DNA from: Bacteroidaceae bacterium
GTDB lineage: Bacteria; Bacteroidota; Bacteroidia; Bacteroidales; Bacteroidaceae
Reading direction: 5' to 3'
DNA length: 44,288 nt
NCBI GenBank assembly: GCA_017448965.1
Contig: JAFSKK010000052.1
Coordinates: forward strand, 1 to 44,288
Shown here: positions 1 through 7,533 of the stretch, piece by piece
Position numbering within the stretch: the stretch's first letter is position 1
Layout: each line of letters begins with the position of its first letter
Translations under genes and position numbers: made by a program
The notes under the pieces: model-generated
The model's database searches: none
What the model saw: the letters and a program-made list of their open reading frames with translations, nothing else
Told to the model about the DNA's origin: nothing

Positions 1-8
1 ATGCGTTG

Positions 9-40
9 CAAAGGTAAGCGGATTTTTGAGAACCACCAAA
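9..40 (-). promoter_or_regulatory. Leftward promoter pointing out of the window
   Basis: Read on the minus strand this is TTTG (complement of 37-40), a 20 bp spacer and TACCTTTG (complement of 9-16), the full Bacteroidota primary-sigma consensus. Transcription would run left, out of the window, so the gene served is not visible. Positions 41-132 hold nothing else I can support. Confidence 0.5.
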
Positions 41-132
41 AAGCAAGCCCGAAGTGTTAAAATCTAAAAGTAGTTGATATACAGAGGCTTATCTCTATGT
101 GTTTTTCATTGTTTATTGTTGTTTAGAGGTCT

Positions 133-759
133 CTAAATACACTGCGAAAAAGCACCATCTCCAATGCTCGTCACGCTGTTGGGGATGGTCACGGAGGTCA
201 AACCGCTGCATCCACCGAAAGCATCATTACCAATAGTTGTCACGCTGTTGGGAATGGTCAAGGAAGTCAAACCACTGCATTCTGCGAAAGCATCATTACC
301 AATAGTCGTCACGCTGTTGGGAATGGTCACGGAGGTCAAGTTACTACAACCGGAAAAATCATAGGAATTGATACTTGTTACACAGTTACCAATGGTCACG
401 GAGGTTAAGATGCTACAATCTTTAAATGTCCATGGATAAATCCTCAACACCTCATAAGTATTTCCCTTGTACGTAATGCGGGAAACGATATTGGCTTGTC
501 CTTTGAAACCTGTTTTGTCATATCCAGTAACCACCAGATGTCCCTCTTCGACCGTGTATTTGATGTAGTCGAGATAGAAGTTCTTGTCATCGATGGCAGA
601 GAAGATACTGCCGTTAGAAGTGGTGCCATTCTCGTTGACCAGCACATTGGTGTTACCACTACCGCCTCCATCTTCTTCCTCATCTTTGCTACAAGACACC
701 ATCAAAGGCAGGATAATCGCTACAAGGAGCAACATGCTCAAATCTTTGATTTTCTTCAT
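133..759 (-). CDS. BspA-type leucine-rich-repeat surface lipoprotein
   Basis: A 208-residue exported lipoprotein. The N-terminus is a lipoprotein signal ending LMVSC with the lipidated cysteine at residue 23. It is followed by SKDEEED, an acidic stretch resembling the lipoprotein surface-export signal of Bacteroidota, so the protein is probably on the cell surface. After a linker and a ~60-residue beta-rich region, residues ~110-208 are four TpLRR/LRR_5 repeats of 23 residues with the core [18 protein letters not shown]. Such BspA-like proteins usually bind host or bacterial surface ligands, and the ligand here is unknown. The protein ends in the middle of a repeat (AFSQCI then TAG) with no capping or C-terminal sorting domain, so it is either a short family member or a truncated longer one. 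No neighbour shares an operon with it. Confidence 0.85.
   Translation of the reverse strand: MKKIKDLSMLLLVAIILPLMVSCSKDEEEDGGGSGNTNVLVNENGTTSNGSIFSAIDDKNFYLDYIKYTVEEGHLVVTGYDKTGFKGQANIVSRITYKGNTYEVLRIYPWTFKDCSILTSVTIGNCVTSINSYDFSGCSNLTSVTIPNSVTTIGNDAFAECSGLTSLTIPNSVTTIGNDAFGGCSGLTSVTIPNSVTSIGDGAFSQCI
170..376 (-). repeat. 69-bp in-frame tandem repeats encoding LRR units
   Basis: Three near-identical 69 bp units begin at 170, 239 and 308, each with the motif gtcacgctgttggg, and each encodes one 23-residue LRR. Identity at DNA level is much higher than needed for the protein fold. This suggests recent unit duplication and gives a substrate for repeat-number variation. A more diverged unit follows from 377. 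Confidence 0.85.
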
Positions 760-806
760 AATTCGTTTAGTTTTAGATTAATATGAATATTTGAATATAT
801 ACAAAA

Positions 807-842
807 AGAAAACGTGGACAATTTACTTCGTCTACGCTTTCT
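807..842. repeat. Degenerate hairpin of the GAAAGCGCAGAC/GTCTGCGCTTTC family
   Basis: An imperfect inverted repeat, agaaaacgtggac ... gtctacgctttct, with a 10-nt loop aatttacttc. It closely resembles the hairpins at 1790-1823 and 6452-6485. It lies upstream of the LRR lipoprotein in the gene-free stretch 760-1040. The rest of that stretch shows no ORF or RNA gene I can support. Confidence 0.5.
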
Positions 843-1040
843 GAGGTATCGCCAAACACCTTGTAATCTTAAACGAGCAAATGCCCACGCCATCTGGCGT
901 GAACTATCTACTTCAGTTCTTGCAGTTATCTTTCTATTTTGTCGATTTTCAGATAACAAGAATCCAAAAGTGGATGTTCATCCTATATGTCCTTAATTAT
1001 AAGTTATCTCAGCCCATAGGCAGTTCGTTTTTAAAATGAA

Positions 1041-1421
1041 TTATATAGTTGGTTTGTTGTTCTCCCATTCTTCCCAATCAATTGATTCTAGGAGTTGTGT
1101 CACTTGATCCTGTAGAGGTTTTAGGTCTGACTGAATGACATCCCACACATCCTTGGCATTCACCTGATAGTAGCCGTGAACAAGATGGTGACGCATATTA
1201 GCGATGACATCCCAATCCACTTGATTGTATGTGGCCACAAAATCACGGCTAAGTTTATAGGCAGCTTCACCTATTATCATAGTATAATAAACAATGCCAC
1301 CATACACAATTTTATCTTTGGTTAAACTCTCGAAGGTTTGCCCTTGGGCTCTTTCGAGGATGGTTTTAATGGCCTCCTGTATGTGAAGAAGTCGTCCTTT
1401 GTCTCTAGGAGGCTCTCTCAT
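1041..1421 (-). CDS. hepT: HepT-type HEPN toxin of a type VII toxin-antitoxin pair
   Basis: A 126-residue helical protein of the HepT (DUF86) family. In this family the toxin is a HEPN ribonuclease kept inactive by a cognate MNT nucleotidyltransferase, which AMPylates the tyrosine of the catalytic motif. The RX4HXY signature is intact here as R77-HHLV-H82-G-Y84, so both the nuclease residues and the AMPylation target are present. It is the downstream gene of the pair: its start overlaps the end of the mntA-like gene by 17 bp, which suggests coupled translation. The protein has full family length and no frame break. Confidence 0.88.
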   Translation of the reverse strand: MREPPRDKGRLLHIQEAIKTILERAQGQTFESLTKDKIVYGGIVYYTMIIGEAAYKLSRDFVATYNQVDWDVIANMRHHLVHGYYQVNAKDVWDVIQSDLKPLQDQVTQLLESIDWEEWENNKPTI

Positions 1422-1704
1422 AAATAAGTTCCTTTTCTTTATTTACTTGGTTGCTCACCCATGGGAAAAGCGTTTCTTCATCCACCAAATCCACCTTTTT
1501 ATCTATCAGTTTCTCTAAAGCCAAGTGCATAGCCGAAATCTTGAACAGACCTATTCTTTGAGAACGGTCGTATTGAACCAATATGTCCACATCACTGTCT
1601 GGTTTCTCCTCGCCTCGCGAATAAGAACCAAACAGCCATGCCTTCAAGACAGGTTGGGTCTTGAAGTACTCGGCTATCATTTTTGTCATTGTCAAGGTAC
1701 TCAT
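1405..1704 (-). CDS. mntA: MntA-type minimal nucleotidyltransferase antitoxin
   Basis: A 99-residue minimal nucleotidyltransferase of the polymerase-beta superfamily. The active-site signature GSX10DXD is complete: G26-S27, then D38 and D40, all within a beta-strand context (AWLFGSYSRG ... DSDVDILV). Known members neutralise HepT by transferring AMP to its tyrosine. The ATG at 1704 sits ~19 nt after the predicted transcription start and is preferred; methionines at 1689 and 1680 would also keep the active site. It is cotranscribed with hepT and lies first, as is usual for this pair. Confidence 0.88.
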   Translation of the reverse strand: MSTLTMTKMIAEYFKTQPVLKAWLFGSYSRGEEKPDSDVDILVQYDRSQRIGLFKISAMHLALEKLIDKKVDLVDEETLFPWVSNQVNKEKELIYERAS

Positions 1705-1729
1705 AGAACGTTTCTTTTCTTTTCAATTG

Positions 1730-1759
1730 CAAATATACAACTTACTTTTCACAAACAAA
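1730..1759 (-). promoter_or_regulatory. Promoter of the mntA-hepT operon
   Basis: On the minus strand: TTTG (complement of 1756-1759), an 18 bp spacer, and TATATTTG (complement of 1730-1737). The predicted start of transcription is near 1723, shortly before the ATG at 1704. Confidence 0.6.
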
Positions 1760-1789
1760 GAATTTTGGCAAAAAAAATGAACAAAAAAA

Positions 1790-1823
1790 GGAAGCGCGGA
1801 CAAATGGGTTTGTCTGCGCTTCC
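1790..1823. terminator. Strong bidirectional hairpin (terminator-like)
   Basis: A 15-bp stem, GGAAGCGCGGACAAA with TTTGTCTGCGCTTCC, closed by a 4-nt loop and preceded by an A-run (1783-1789) that gives a U-run on the minus-strand transcript. It would stop leftward transcription arriving from 1850 onward. No intact gene now ends here; the hairpin belonged to the adjoining serA remnant. Confidence 0.65.
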
Positions 1824-1849
1824 TTGGGAATGTCGTGATGTGAGACTCT

Positions 1850-1888
1850 AACTTGTTCATCTGGAACTTGGTGATGCCGTCTTTGATG
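1850..1888 (-). pseudogene. Remnant of the serA 3' end
   Basis: Read on the minus strand it encodes IKDGITKFQMNK, which matches the last residues of the intact SerA at 6512-7432 (IKDGITKFQVNK). The stop codon is changed from TAA to TTA, and similarity ends abruptly upstream of the IKDG codons. It is too short to function and marks a recombination or insertion boundary. Confidence 0.75.
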
Positions 1889-1992
1889 CCCCTTTTTCCA
1901 CCTCAAAGGATGGAAAATGGGTGGAAAATGGGAATAAAAACAGATGATTATCAGGGAGAAAAGGATGGAAAGTCCTTTTCCACCTTGTATCC

Positions 1993-2023
1993 TTGTGGAG
2001 GTCGCAGAATAGCAGTACCTTTG
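1993..2023 (+). promoter_or_regulatory. Promoter of the regulator/barrel operon
   Basis: TTG at 1993-1995, a 20 bp spacer and TACCTTTG at 2016-2023. Transcription should start near 2030. This rules out a TTG start codon at 1993 and fixes the ATG at 2044 as the start of the regulator gene. The stretch 1893-1990 upstream contains repeated ggaaaatggg and inverted ttttccacc/ggtggaaaa words that could be operator sequence, but this is not established. Confidence 0.8.
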
Positions 2024-2043
2024 CAACGACAAAACTAAACGAC

Positions 2044-3657
2044 ATGAAAAGAAAGACTATTGGAATCATTGTTGTAGTGCTGGTGCTGGCCTTGGCGGGC
2101 GGCATCGGATGGAACTTGCGGGACTTGCCACAGAAACGCTTGCTCAATGCTGCAGAAGATATTGTGTTTGCAGATGCGGACAGCGCGGAGCATTTGTTAG
2201 TTCAAGTCGATACAGCACAGCTGACAGAAAGTTCGCAGATGCTCTATGACCTCATGCGGGCTATGGTTCACGAAGAACAATGGTATGTGCGCCATGCTGA
2301 CTCCGCATCTTGCCTCTCGTCGGATGCGGAGACATGGAATTTCAAGCGAGAAAAGGGCAAGCAAAAGAACGTCGACCCAGCATTTCCTGATGACAGCACC
2401 CTCCTGCGCGTGTACCATTATTATGAGCATGAGAGTTTTGGTGGTACAAGCGACGACAAAGATGACTTGCGGCGATTCGGTCGCATCTGCTTCGTGCTGA
2501 CCCGTCACCAGGGTGAGAAGATTCATTCAACACGGAAAAATCAACTCTTCCATCTGGCCATCCATTGTGCTGAAACCACAGAAGACCACGCCCTTGCCTA
2601 TCGTACCTACGACAAGTTTGCCAATCATCTGCCTTTATCCAACTCTGCCCAATCAGAACTGTACCAACGCCGTGCACTGGAACATTATCGCCTGTCGCCC
2701 GACCAACCACGCTGGCTGCTAACGATGCTTAACGACTACGGCTTCATGGTGCTCCTCTACCCACCCTTCGACCTGCACCACTTTGGCTCTCTGGAACGCA
2801 TTACCACCATTGCGGCCAGACATGCACACAGCGCCTCATCACCTATTGTCTGTGATTCCATCTATCAGCGTCTGGATTCCCTTTGGGCACTTCCTCATGC
2901 CGACCTCTCACCGACATGTGCCTTGAGCATCACGAAATCTGTTTCCATTATTGGAGACATCACCGTACCTGTTGGCATGTATGATGATGCCCTGCAGGAA
3001 CAAAAAGAAGACACGACGAAACATCGGCAGCCGTCGTACGAAAGCGCGAAGGAATGGATAGAACAAGAGTTTGCTACCGACCGCGACACCTATCTGGCAT
3101 CGGGCTACGTACAGAAAACAGCAATGTTGCAACGACGACTGATGGCCACAGTCATCACCATCCTCGTGCTGACCATGCTTGTCCTTCTTCTCGCTTTTTG
3201 GAACTGGCGCAATCATGTGCATCGTCGACATGAAACGGAGCAGGCTGCCCATCAACGTGAAGCCAATCAGTTGACCGAACGCTTGCGACAGAAAGATGCC
3301 ATGATTGCCATGTTGCGTGGACACATCATGGACAAGAGTGAAATCCTTGATATGCTGGAACCTACAGCTGGCAAACGCACCATCATCAATGCCCGCAATT
3401 GGCGCGAAATAGAAATGACGCTGGACACAGCCGACGGCAATTTCGTCAGTCGTCTGCGAGCCGAGCACCCGCAGTTCAGCGAGGAAGACATACGTCTTTG
3501 TATGCTCACACGACTAAAACTCTCGAACACAGCTCTTTCTGCCATCTACGTCATCTCCGTCTCTGCCGTACAACATCGAAAACAGAAACTGAAAAAGGAC
3601 GGTTTTGGCATCACTGACCCAACTACAACCTTCGATCAGATCATCGCAAACTTCTAA
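2044..3657 (+). CDS. Membrane-anchored helix-turn-helix regulator with TPR-like sensor region
   Basis: A 537-residue protein with an N-terminal membrane segment (residues ~5-24), a long helical, probably TPR-like periplasmic region, a second membrane segment (~358-387), a coiled coil, and a C-terminal LuxR-like helix-turn-helix (~475-520; core LSNTALSAIYVISVSAVQHR preceded by HPQFSEEDIRLCML). This architecture recurs in Bacteroidota one-component regulators (DUF6377 and relatives), where the periplasmic part senses and the cytoplasmic end binds DNA. The gene lies 12 bp upstream of an outer-membrane barrel gene, so it probably controls that gene and itself. The ATG at 2044 was chosen over a TTG at 1993 because the promoter overlaps the latter. 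The signal sensed is unknown. Confidence 0.75.
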   Translation: MKRKTIGIIVVVLVLALAGGIGWNLRDLPQKRLLNAAEDIVFADADSAEHLLVQVDTAQLTESSQMLYDLMRAMVHEEQWYVRHADSASCLSSDAETWNFKREKGKQKNVDPAFPDDSTLLRVYHYYEHESFGGTSDDKDDLRRFGRICFVLTRHQGEKIHSTRKNQLFHLAIHCAETTEDHALAYRTYDKFANHLPLSNSAQSELYQRRALEHYRLSPDQPRWLLTMLNDYGFMVLLYPPFDLHHFGSLERITTIAARHAHSASSPIVCDSIYQRLDSLWALPHADLSPTCALSITKSVSIIGDITVPVGMYDDALQEQKEDTTKHRQPSYESAKEWIEQEFATDRDTYLASGYVQKTAMLQRRLMATVITILVLTMLVLLLAFWNWRNHVHRRHETEQAAHQREANQLTERLRQKDAMIAMLRGHIMDKSEILDMLEPTAGKRTIINARNWREIEMTLDTADGNFVSRLRAEHPQFSEEDIRLCMLTRLKLSNTALSAIYVISVSAVQHRKQKLKKDGFGITDPTTTFDQIIANF

Positions 3658-3669
3658 TCCATAACTTAT

Positions 3670-6390
3670 ATGAAAAAGAACTTTTTTCGATGCGGAAACC
3701 TCCGCATCCTGCTACTGCTATGCCTTATCGCAAGCATACAAACAACTCATGCCGACATCGTCAAGGGGCGTGTGGTGGATGCTGAAACCCAAGAGCCGAT
3801 GCCAGAAGTGTTGGTGAAACACACGCAACAGTTTGGCGACAATAGCTATTCGATAAGGAGCACCAAGACCGACTCATTAGGCTGCTTCACTTTATTCGCT
3901 GACGGGCGAGGAACCATCGAGGTTTCCATGCTGGGCTACAACTCGAAGTCGAAGCCTGTGCTGGCCTTCGGTGACAGCCGTAAGGACACGCTCGACATTG
4001 GCGATATAGAGCTAAAAATGTTGCCACAGATGCTGAAGATGGTGGAGGTGGCAGGACACGCACGGCGTTTCACGGTTAAAGGCGACACGATTGTATTCCA
4101 TCCTGAGGCTTTCCACTTGCTGGAAGGGACGAGACTCGATGAACTGATCAAGCAGTTGCCAGGTGTACAGGTGAACGATGACGGCAAGCTCTCATGGAAC
4201 GGCAAGCCCATCCGAATCACGATGGATGGAGAAAGCCTCTTCGGTGGCGATGACTTGGTCAAACAGTTACCGGCCGAGGCAGTGGAGAACATCAAAGCCT
4301 ACAACAAGCAATCGGAGTTCAGCGAGCGAACAGGCAAGGACGACGGAGGGGAGGACATGGTGCTCGACCTGACCATCAAGCCCGGCTTCCTCGACCGCTG
4401 GTATGGCGATATACGGGCGTACTATCAGTCGCCCAAACACTACGAAGGCGAACTGGTGATGAATCGCCTGTCGAAAACTGACCCCATCATGGTCTTCGCC
4501 AACGCCAACAACATCGACAAACATTGGCGGCGCAACATGAATGGCAGCATGGCCAACATGGGTAACGGTTTTGGCCAAGAACAGGGTGCATCGGCTGGCT
4601 ATCAGCACAACTGGCAGCGCAAGGAGGGAACACACGAACTGAAAAACTATTACAGTTTCACGGGCGGCGTAGCACACGATGACGACTGGCGCACCAGCCA
4701 CCAACTGACAGAAAACTACTTTCCAAACACTGTTGCCACTCGCACCACCTCTGAAGACTATCAGCGAGACCACAAACTGGAGCCACGACTGAACGCCAAC
4801 CTGCGCTGGGTACGTGACTCACTGAATACTTTCACACTAAGCACCAGCGCAGAGCACAGGAAAAACCGTGCACACAACCGCCAGAGCATTGAACAAGAAG
4901 AGATGACAGCCACCGATGCCCCCTATGCTACAACATTATCGCAACTCACAGCCAGCCACACAAACGGACACACTACAAAGCTAAGCGCCAATGCCGGATG
5001 GGAACACTATGTGAAGGATGGTGCACTTGGCGCCAGCGTCAATCTAAACTACCAAGATGACAAGACCGAAGGACAAACCGACCGCACCATCACCGCACAC
5101 AGCCTATCCTACAACTCATCGCAGTTCATCCAAACCTACATCATGGCCATCCAACAACTCTCCACCACAGCTGAGGTTCACCACGCCCGCTGGCTCACGA
5201 AAAGATGGATGATGCAGGCACAATACGTTATGACCTACAACCGTGACCGCAACGACCGCAACTTTCTGACCAATGGTGTGACGGATGCAGCCAACAGCTA
5301 CCACAACCTTTACAACCGTAACGAGCACAGCCTACGAATTTCACAAACCATCAACCTCACGCCCGTCCAACTGATGCCCAACATATCGGTCCGATGGCAA
5401 CGCGAGTGCCTGGATTACCAGCGAGGCATACTCGACACCGCCACTGTGCGCCATCACTTTTTCATTGACCCATCACTCCGTGCCACTTGGAAACTCAGCA
5501 AGACCGCTGGAATTGAACTGAATTATGGGTTCACAACCAAACAGCCTGACATCCTCCAAACCATTGGCTATCGCGACCTCACCGACCCACTTTTCATTAC
5601 TGAAGGTAATCCGGCTCTTCGTTATACGCACACCCACGACATGAAGCTGACCTACAACATGGTTCTCGCCCATAGCCAGACTTCGCTCAGCGTTACTATC
5701 GGCCATGTTCACAATGACCGCGAAACAATCACTGTCCTCAGCTATGACCCTGCAACCGCCATCTACATCAGCCGACCAGAAAACGTCAGAGGCAGTCAGT
5801 CATGGAATTTCCACCTAAACTTTGACCAAGCCCTCGGCGACTATCTCCGTCTGCAAAGCGATTTCCGCATGAACACCAGTCAGCGCTACGGCTACCTCAC
5901 CCTCCTGCCAACGCAGCCTGAGCGCATCGAGAACCGCCAGAGCAGCATGAATCCGCGTGAAAACCTCACCCTCTCGTTCGACCATAACTGGCTCAAAGCC
6001 TCCATCTTTGCCGAAATCAACGCTGACCGCCTCCGCTATACCGCCTCGCCTGAGCAGAACACCACCCACTGGAACAACAACTTCGGCCTGCGCATTGAAG
6101 CCACCCACGGAAACTTCTTCTTTTACACCAGTCTCACAGAACGTACCTATCGAGGGTACACCATCAGTAGCATGAATCGCAACATCCTTGCCTGGGACGG
6201 TTCCGTTGGTTGGAATATTCTGAAGAAGAAAGCTCGCCTCATGCTGGAGTTCAACGACATCCTAAACAATGAGGACGGTCGCATGAGCCAACAAACAGCA
6301 TATCAGCAAACCACTTCTTGGCGCGAATTCCGCCACCACTACGTTGGTCTCAGTTTCAGGTATCACTTGGATGCGAAGGTGAAAGAATAA
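3670..6390 (+). CDS. Outer-membrane beta-barrel protein with carboxypeptidase-like N-domain and plug
   Basis: A 906-residue outer-membrane protein. A signal peptide (cleavage probably after THA, residue ~28) is followed by a carboxypeptidase-D regulatory-like domain (VKGRVVDAETQEPMPEV, ~30-110). A TonB-receptor-type plug region follows (~145-240; LDELIKQLPGVQVNDDGK, then IRITMDGE), and then a long barrel of alternating polar and aromatic strands. This matches the OMP_b-brl_3 type of Bacteroidota barrel, which resembles SusC/TonB receptors. No SusD-like partner or enzyme accompanies it, so the substrate cannot be read from context. It is cotranscribed with the upstream membrane-bound regulator, and the pair is flanked by serA-tail repeats. 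Confidence 0.82.
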   Translation: MKKNFFRCGNLRILLLLCLIASIQTTHADIVKGRVVDAETQEPMPEVLVKHTQQFGDNSYSIRSTKTDSLGCFTLFADGRGTIEVSMLGYNSKSKPVLAFGDSRKDTLDIGDIELKMLPQMLKMVEVAGHARRFTVKGDTIVFHPEAFHLLEGTRLDELIKQLPGVQVNDDGKLSWNGKPIRITMDGESLFGGDDLVKQLPAEAVENIKAYNKQSEFSERTGKDDGGEDMVLDLTIKPGFLDRWYGDIRAYYQSPKHYEGELVMNRLSKTDPIMVFANANNIDKHWRRNMNGSMANMGNGFGQEQGASAGYQHNWQRKEGTHELKNYYSFTGGVAHDDDWRTSHQLTENYFPNTVATRTTSEDYQRDHKLEPRLNANLRWVRDSLNTFTLSTSAEHRKNRAHNRQSIEQEEMTATDAPYATTLSQLTASHTNGHTTKLSANAGWEHYVKDGALGASVNLNYQDDKTEGQTDRTITAHSLSYNSSQFIQTYIMAIQQLSTTAEVHHARWLTKRWMMQAQYVMTYNRDRNDRNFLTNGVTDAANSYHNLYNRNEHSLRISQTINLTPVQLMPNISVRWQRECLDYQRGILDTATVRHHFFIDPSLRATWKLSKTAGIELNYGFTTKQPDILQTIGYRDLTDPLFITEGNPALRYTHTHDMKLTYNMVLAHSQTSLSVTIGHVHNDRETITVLSYDPATAIYISRPENVRGSQSWNFHLNFDQALGDYLRLQSDFRMNTSQRYGYLTLLPTQPERIENRQSSMNPRENLTLSFDHNWLKASIFAEINADRLRYTASPEQNTTHWNNNFGLRIEATHGNFFFYTSLTERTYRGYTISSMNRNILAWDGSVGWNILKKKARLMLEFNDILNNEDGRMSQQTAYQQTTSWREFRHHYVGLSFRYHLDAKVKE

Positions 6391-6443
6391 TCTTCTGCTT
6401 GGTACGAGTGGTAAAACGTTTTAAAACATCAAGCAACATAAAA

Positions 6444-6551
6444 ACAAAAAAGAAAGCGCAGACAAATTGCTTCGTCTGCGCTTTCTTTTGATATGTCTTG
6501 ATGTGAGACTCTTACTTGTTCACCTGGAACTTGGTGATGCCGTCCTTGATG
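6444..6551. repeat. Right copy of the ~107-bp direct repeat
   Basis: This is the intact version of the repeat: A-run, hairpin, spacer and the true 3' end of serA. Compare 1782-1888. Positions 6391-6443 between the barrel gene and this repeat show nothing else. Confidence 0.85.
6451..6490. terminator. Bidirectional terminator between the barrel gene and serA
   Basis: A perfect 12-bp stem, GAAAGCGCAGAC/GTCTGCGCTTTC, with loop aaattgcttc, flanked by A-rich sequence on the left and tttt on the right. It can terminate both convergent transcripts. Confidence 0.85.
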
Positions 6552-7432
6552 AAGCCGACAATCTGGTTGGCTGCAGCAAGACCTGCGTTGGTGTTGGCCT
6601 CAGCGGTCTGGGCACCCATCTTTTTGGGTGTACAGTAGTAGCGACCTTCGAACTGGGCGAACTCGGCATCAGCAATAGGCTTGATGTCGGTGATGTACTT
6701 GAGGTCTTCACGCTCCTTGAGGAGGGCGATGAGTTCAGGCTCGTTGATGACTTCCTTGCGGGCGGTGTTGATGAGGATGGCGCCCTGCTTCATGCTGCCC
6801 ACGAGTGCCTTGCCAATGCTGCCCTTCGTTTCGTCGGTGGCTGGGATGTGGAGCGACACAATGTCGCAAGTCTTGAAAAGCTCTTCCTGAGATGCCGCAG
6901 CCTTCACACCAGCAGCCTCAATCACCTCTGCTGGGCAGTAAGCATCGTATGCAGACACTTCCATACCGAAGCCCTTGGCGATGCGAGCCACGTTGCGACC
7001 CACGTTGCCGAATGCGAGGATACCCAGTTTCTTGCCCATAAGCTCAGAACCTGCCTTGCCATTGTAGAAGTTGCGAACGGTGAACACAAGCAGACCGAGC
7101 ACGAGCTCAGCCACCGCATTGGCGTTCTGACCAGGAGTGTTCATCACCACCACCTTGCGGGCAGTAGCAGCCTCGAGGTCAACATTGTCGTAACCAGCAC
7201 CTGCACGAACCACAATCTTCAGGTTCTTGGCTGCATCCATCACCTCAGCATCAATCACGTCGGAACGGATGATGATGGCATCCACGTCGGCCACAGCCTC
7301 CAAGAGCTGAGCCTTCTCTGTATATTTCTCCAAGAGTGCCAACTCGAAGCCAGCACCTTCAATGATTTCCTTGATTCCAGCAACCGCGGCAGCCGCGAAT
7401 GGCTTCTCAGTTGCAATTAAAACTTTTGCCAT
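6512..7432 (-). CDS. serA: D-3-phosphoglycerate dehydrogenase (short form)
   Basis: Oxidises 3-phosphoglycerate to 3-phosphohydroxypyruvate with NAD+, the first step of serine synthesis in the cytoplasm. The 306-residue protein shows the 2-hydroxyacid dehydrogenase fold: an N-terminal half, the RAGAGYDNVD substrate loop, a nucleotide-binding loop LGILAFGNVGRN (alanine in place of the first glycine of GxGxxG), and the catalytic histidine region HIPATDETKGSIG. It lacks the C-terminal ACT regulatory domain of the long form, so serine feedback of the E. coli type is not expected. It follows serC in the same direction, giving two consecutive serine-pathway enzymes. Confidence 0.93.
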   Translation of the reverse strand: MAKVLIATEKPFAAAAVAGIKEIIEGAGFELALLEKYTEKAQLLEAVADVDAIIIRSDVIDAEVMDAAKNLKIVVRAGAGYDNVDLEAATARKVVVMNTPGQNANAVAELVLGLLVFTVRNFYNGKAGSELMGKKLGILAFGNVGRNVARIAKGFGMEVSAYDAYCPAEVIEAAGVKAAASQEELFKTCDIVSLHIPATDETKGSIGKALVGSMKQGAILINTARKEVINEPELIALLKEREDLKYITDIKPIADAEFAQFEGRYYCTPKKMGAQTAEANTNAGLAAANQIVGFIKDGITKFQVNK

Positions 7433-7447
7433 AATATTAAAAGTTAA

Positions 7448-7528
7448 AGAATTGAAGAATTGAAAAATTGAAGTTAAACTTATCGAATGACAAAAACTTC
7501 AATTCTTCAATTCTTACATTTTTCAATT
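7448..7528. repeat. Inverted arrays of the GAATTGAA octamer between serC and serA
   Basis: Left arm 7448-7474 repeats gaattgaa; right arm 7494-7528 repeats its complement ttcaattc. The two arms could form a long AU-rich hairpin in the serC-serA transcript. The same octamer recurs at 30531-30554. Confidence 0.7.
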
Positions 7529-7533
7529 TTCCA

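Larger units (their letters stand above)
1782..1888. repeat. Left copy of a ~107-bp direct repeat (hairpin plus serA 3' tail)
   Basis: This segment aligns base for base, with about 15% differences and a few small gaps, to 6444-6551. It carries the same poly-A run, the same GC-rich hairpin, the same tgatgtgagactct spacer, and ~39 bp of the 3' end of serA. The two copies flank the regulator/barrel gene pair. Confidence 0.85.

Noticed and set aside
170-376. LRR DNA repeats considered as a CRISPR array
   Set aside because: There are no unique spacers; the whole 69-bp unit is coding and in frame.
1993-2043. TTG-initiated extension of the regulator
   Set aside because: The promoter -7 box at 2016-2023 lies inside it, so it would not be on the message.
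6467-7420. 317-codon open frame antisense to serA
   Set aside because: It mirrors a well-conserved enzyme in the complementary frame; the translation is His/Val-rich with no domain, and a terminator overlaps its start.
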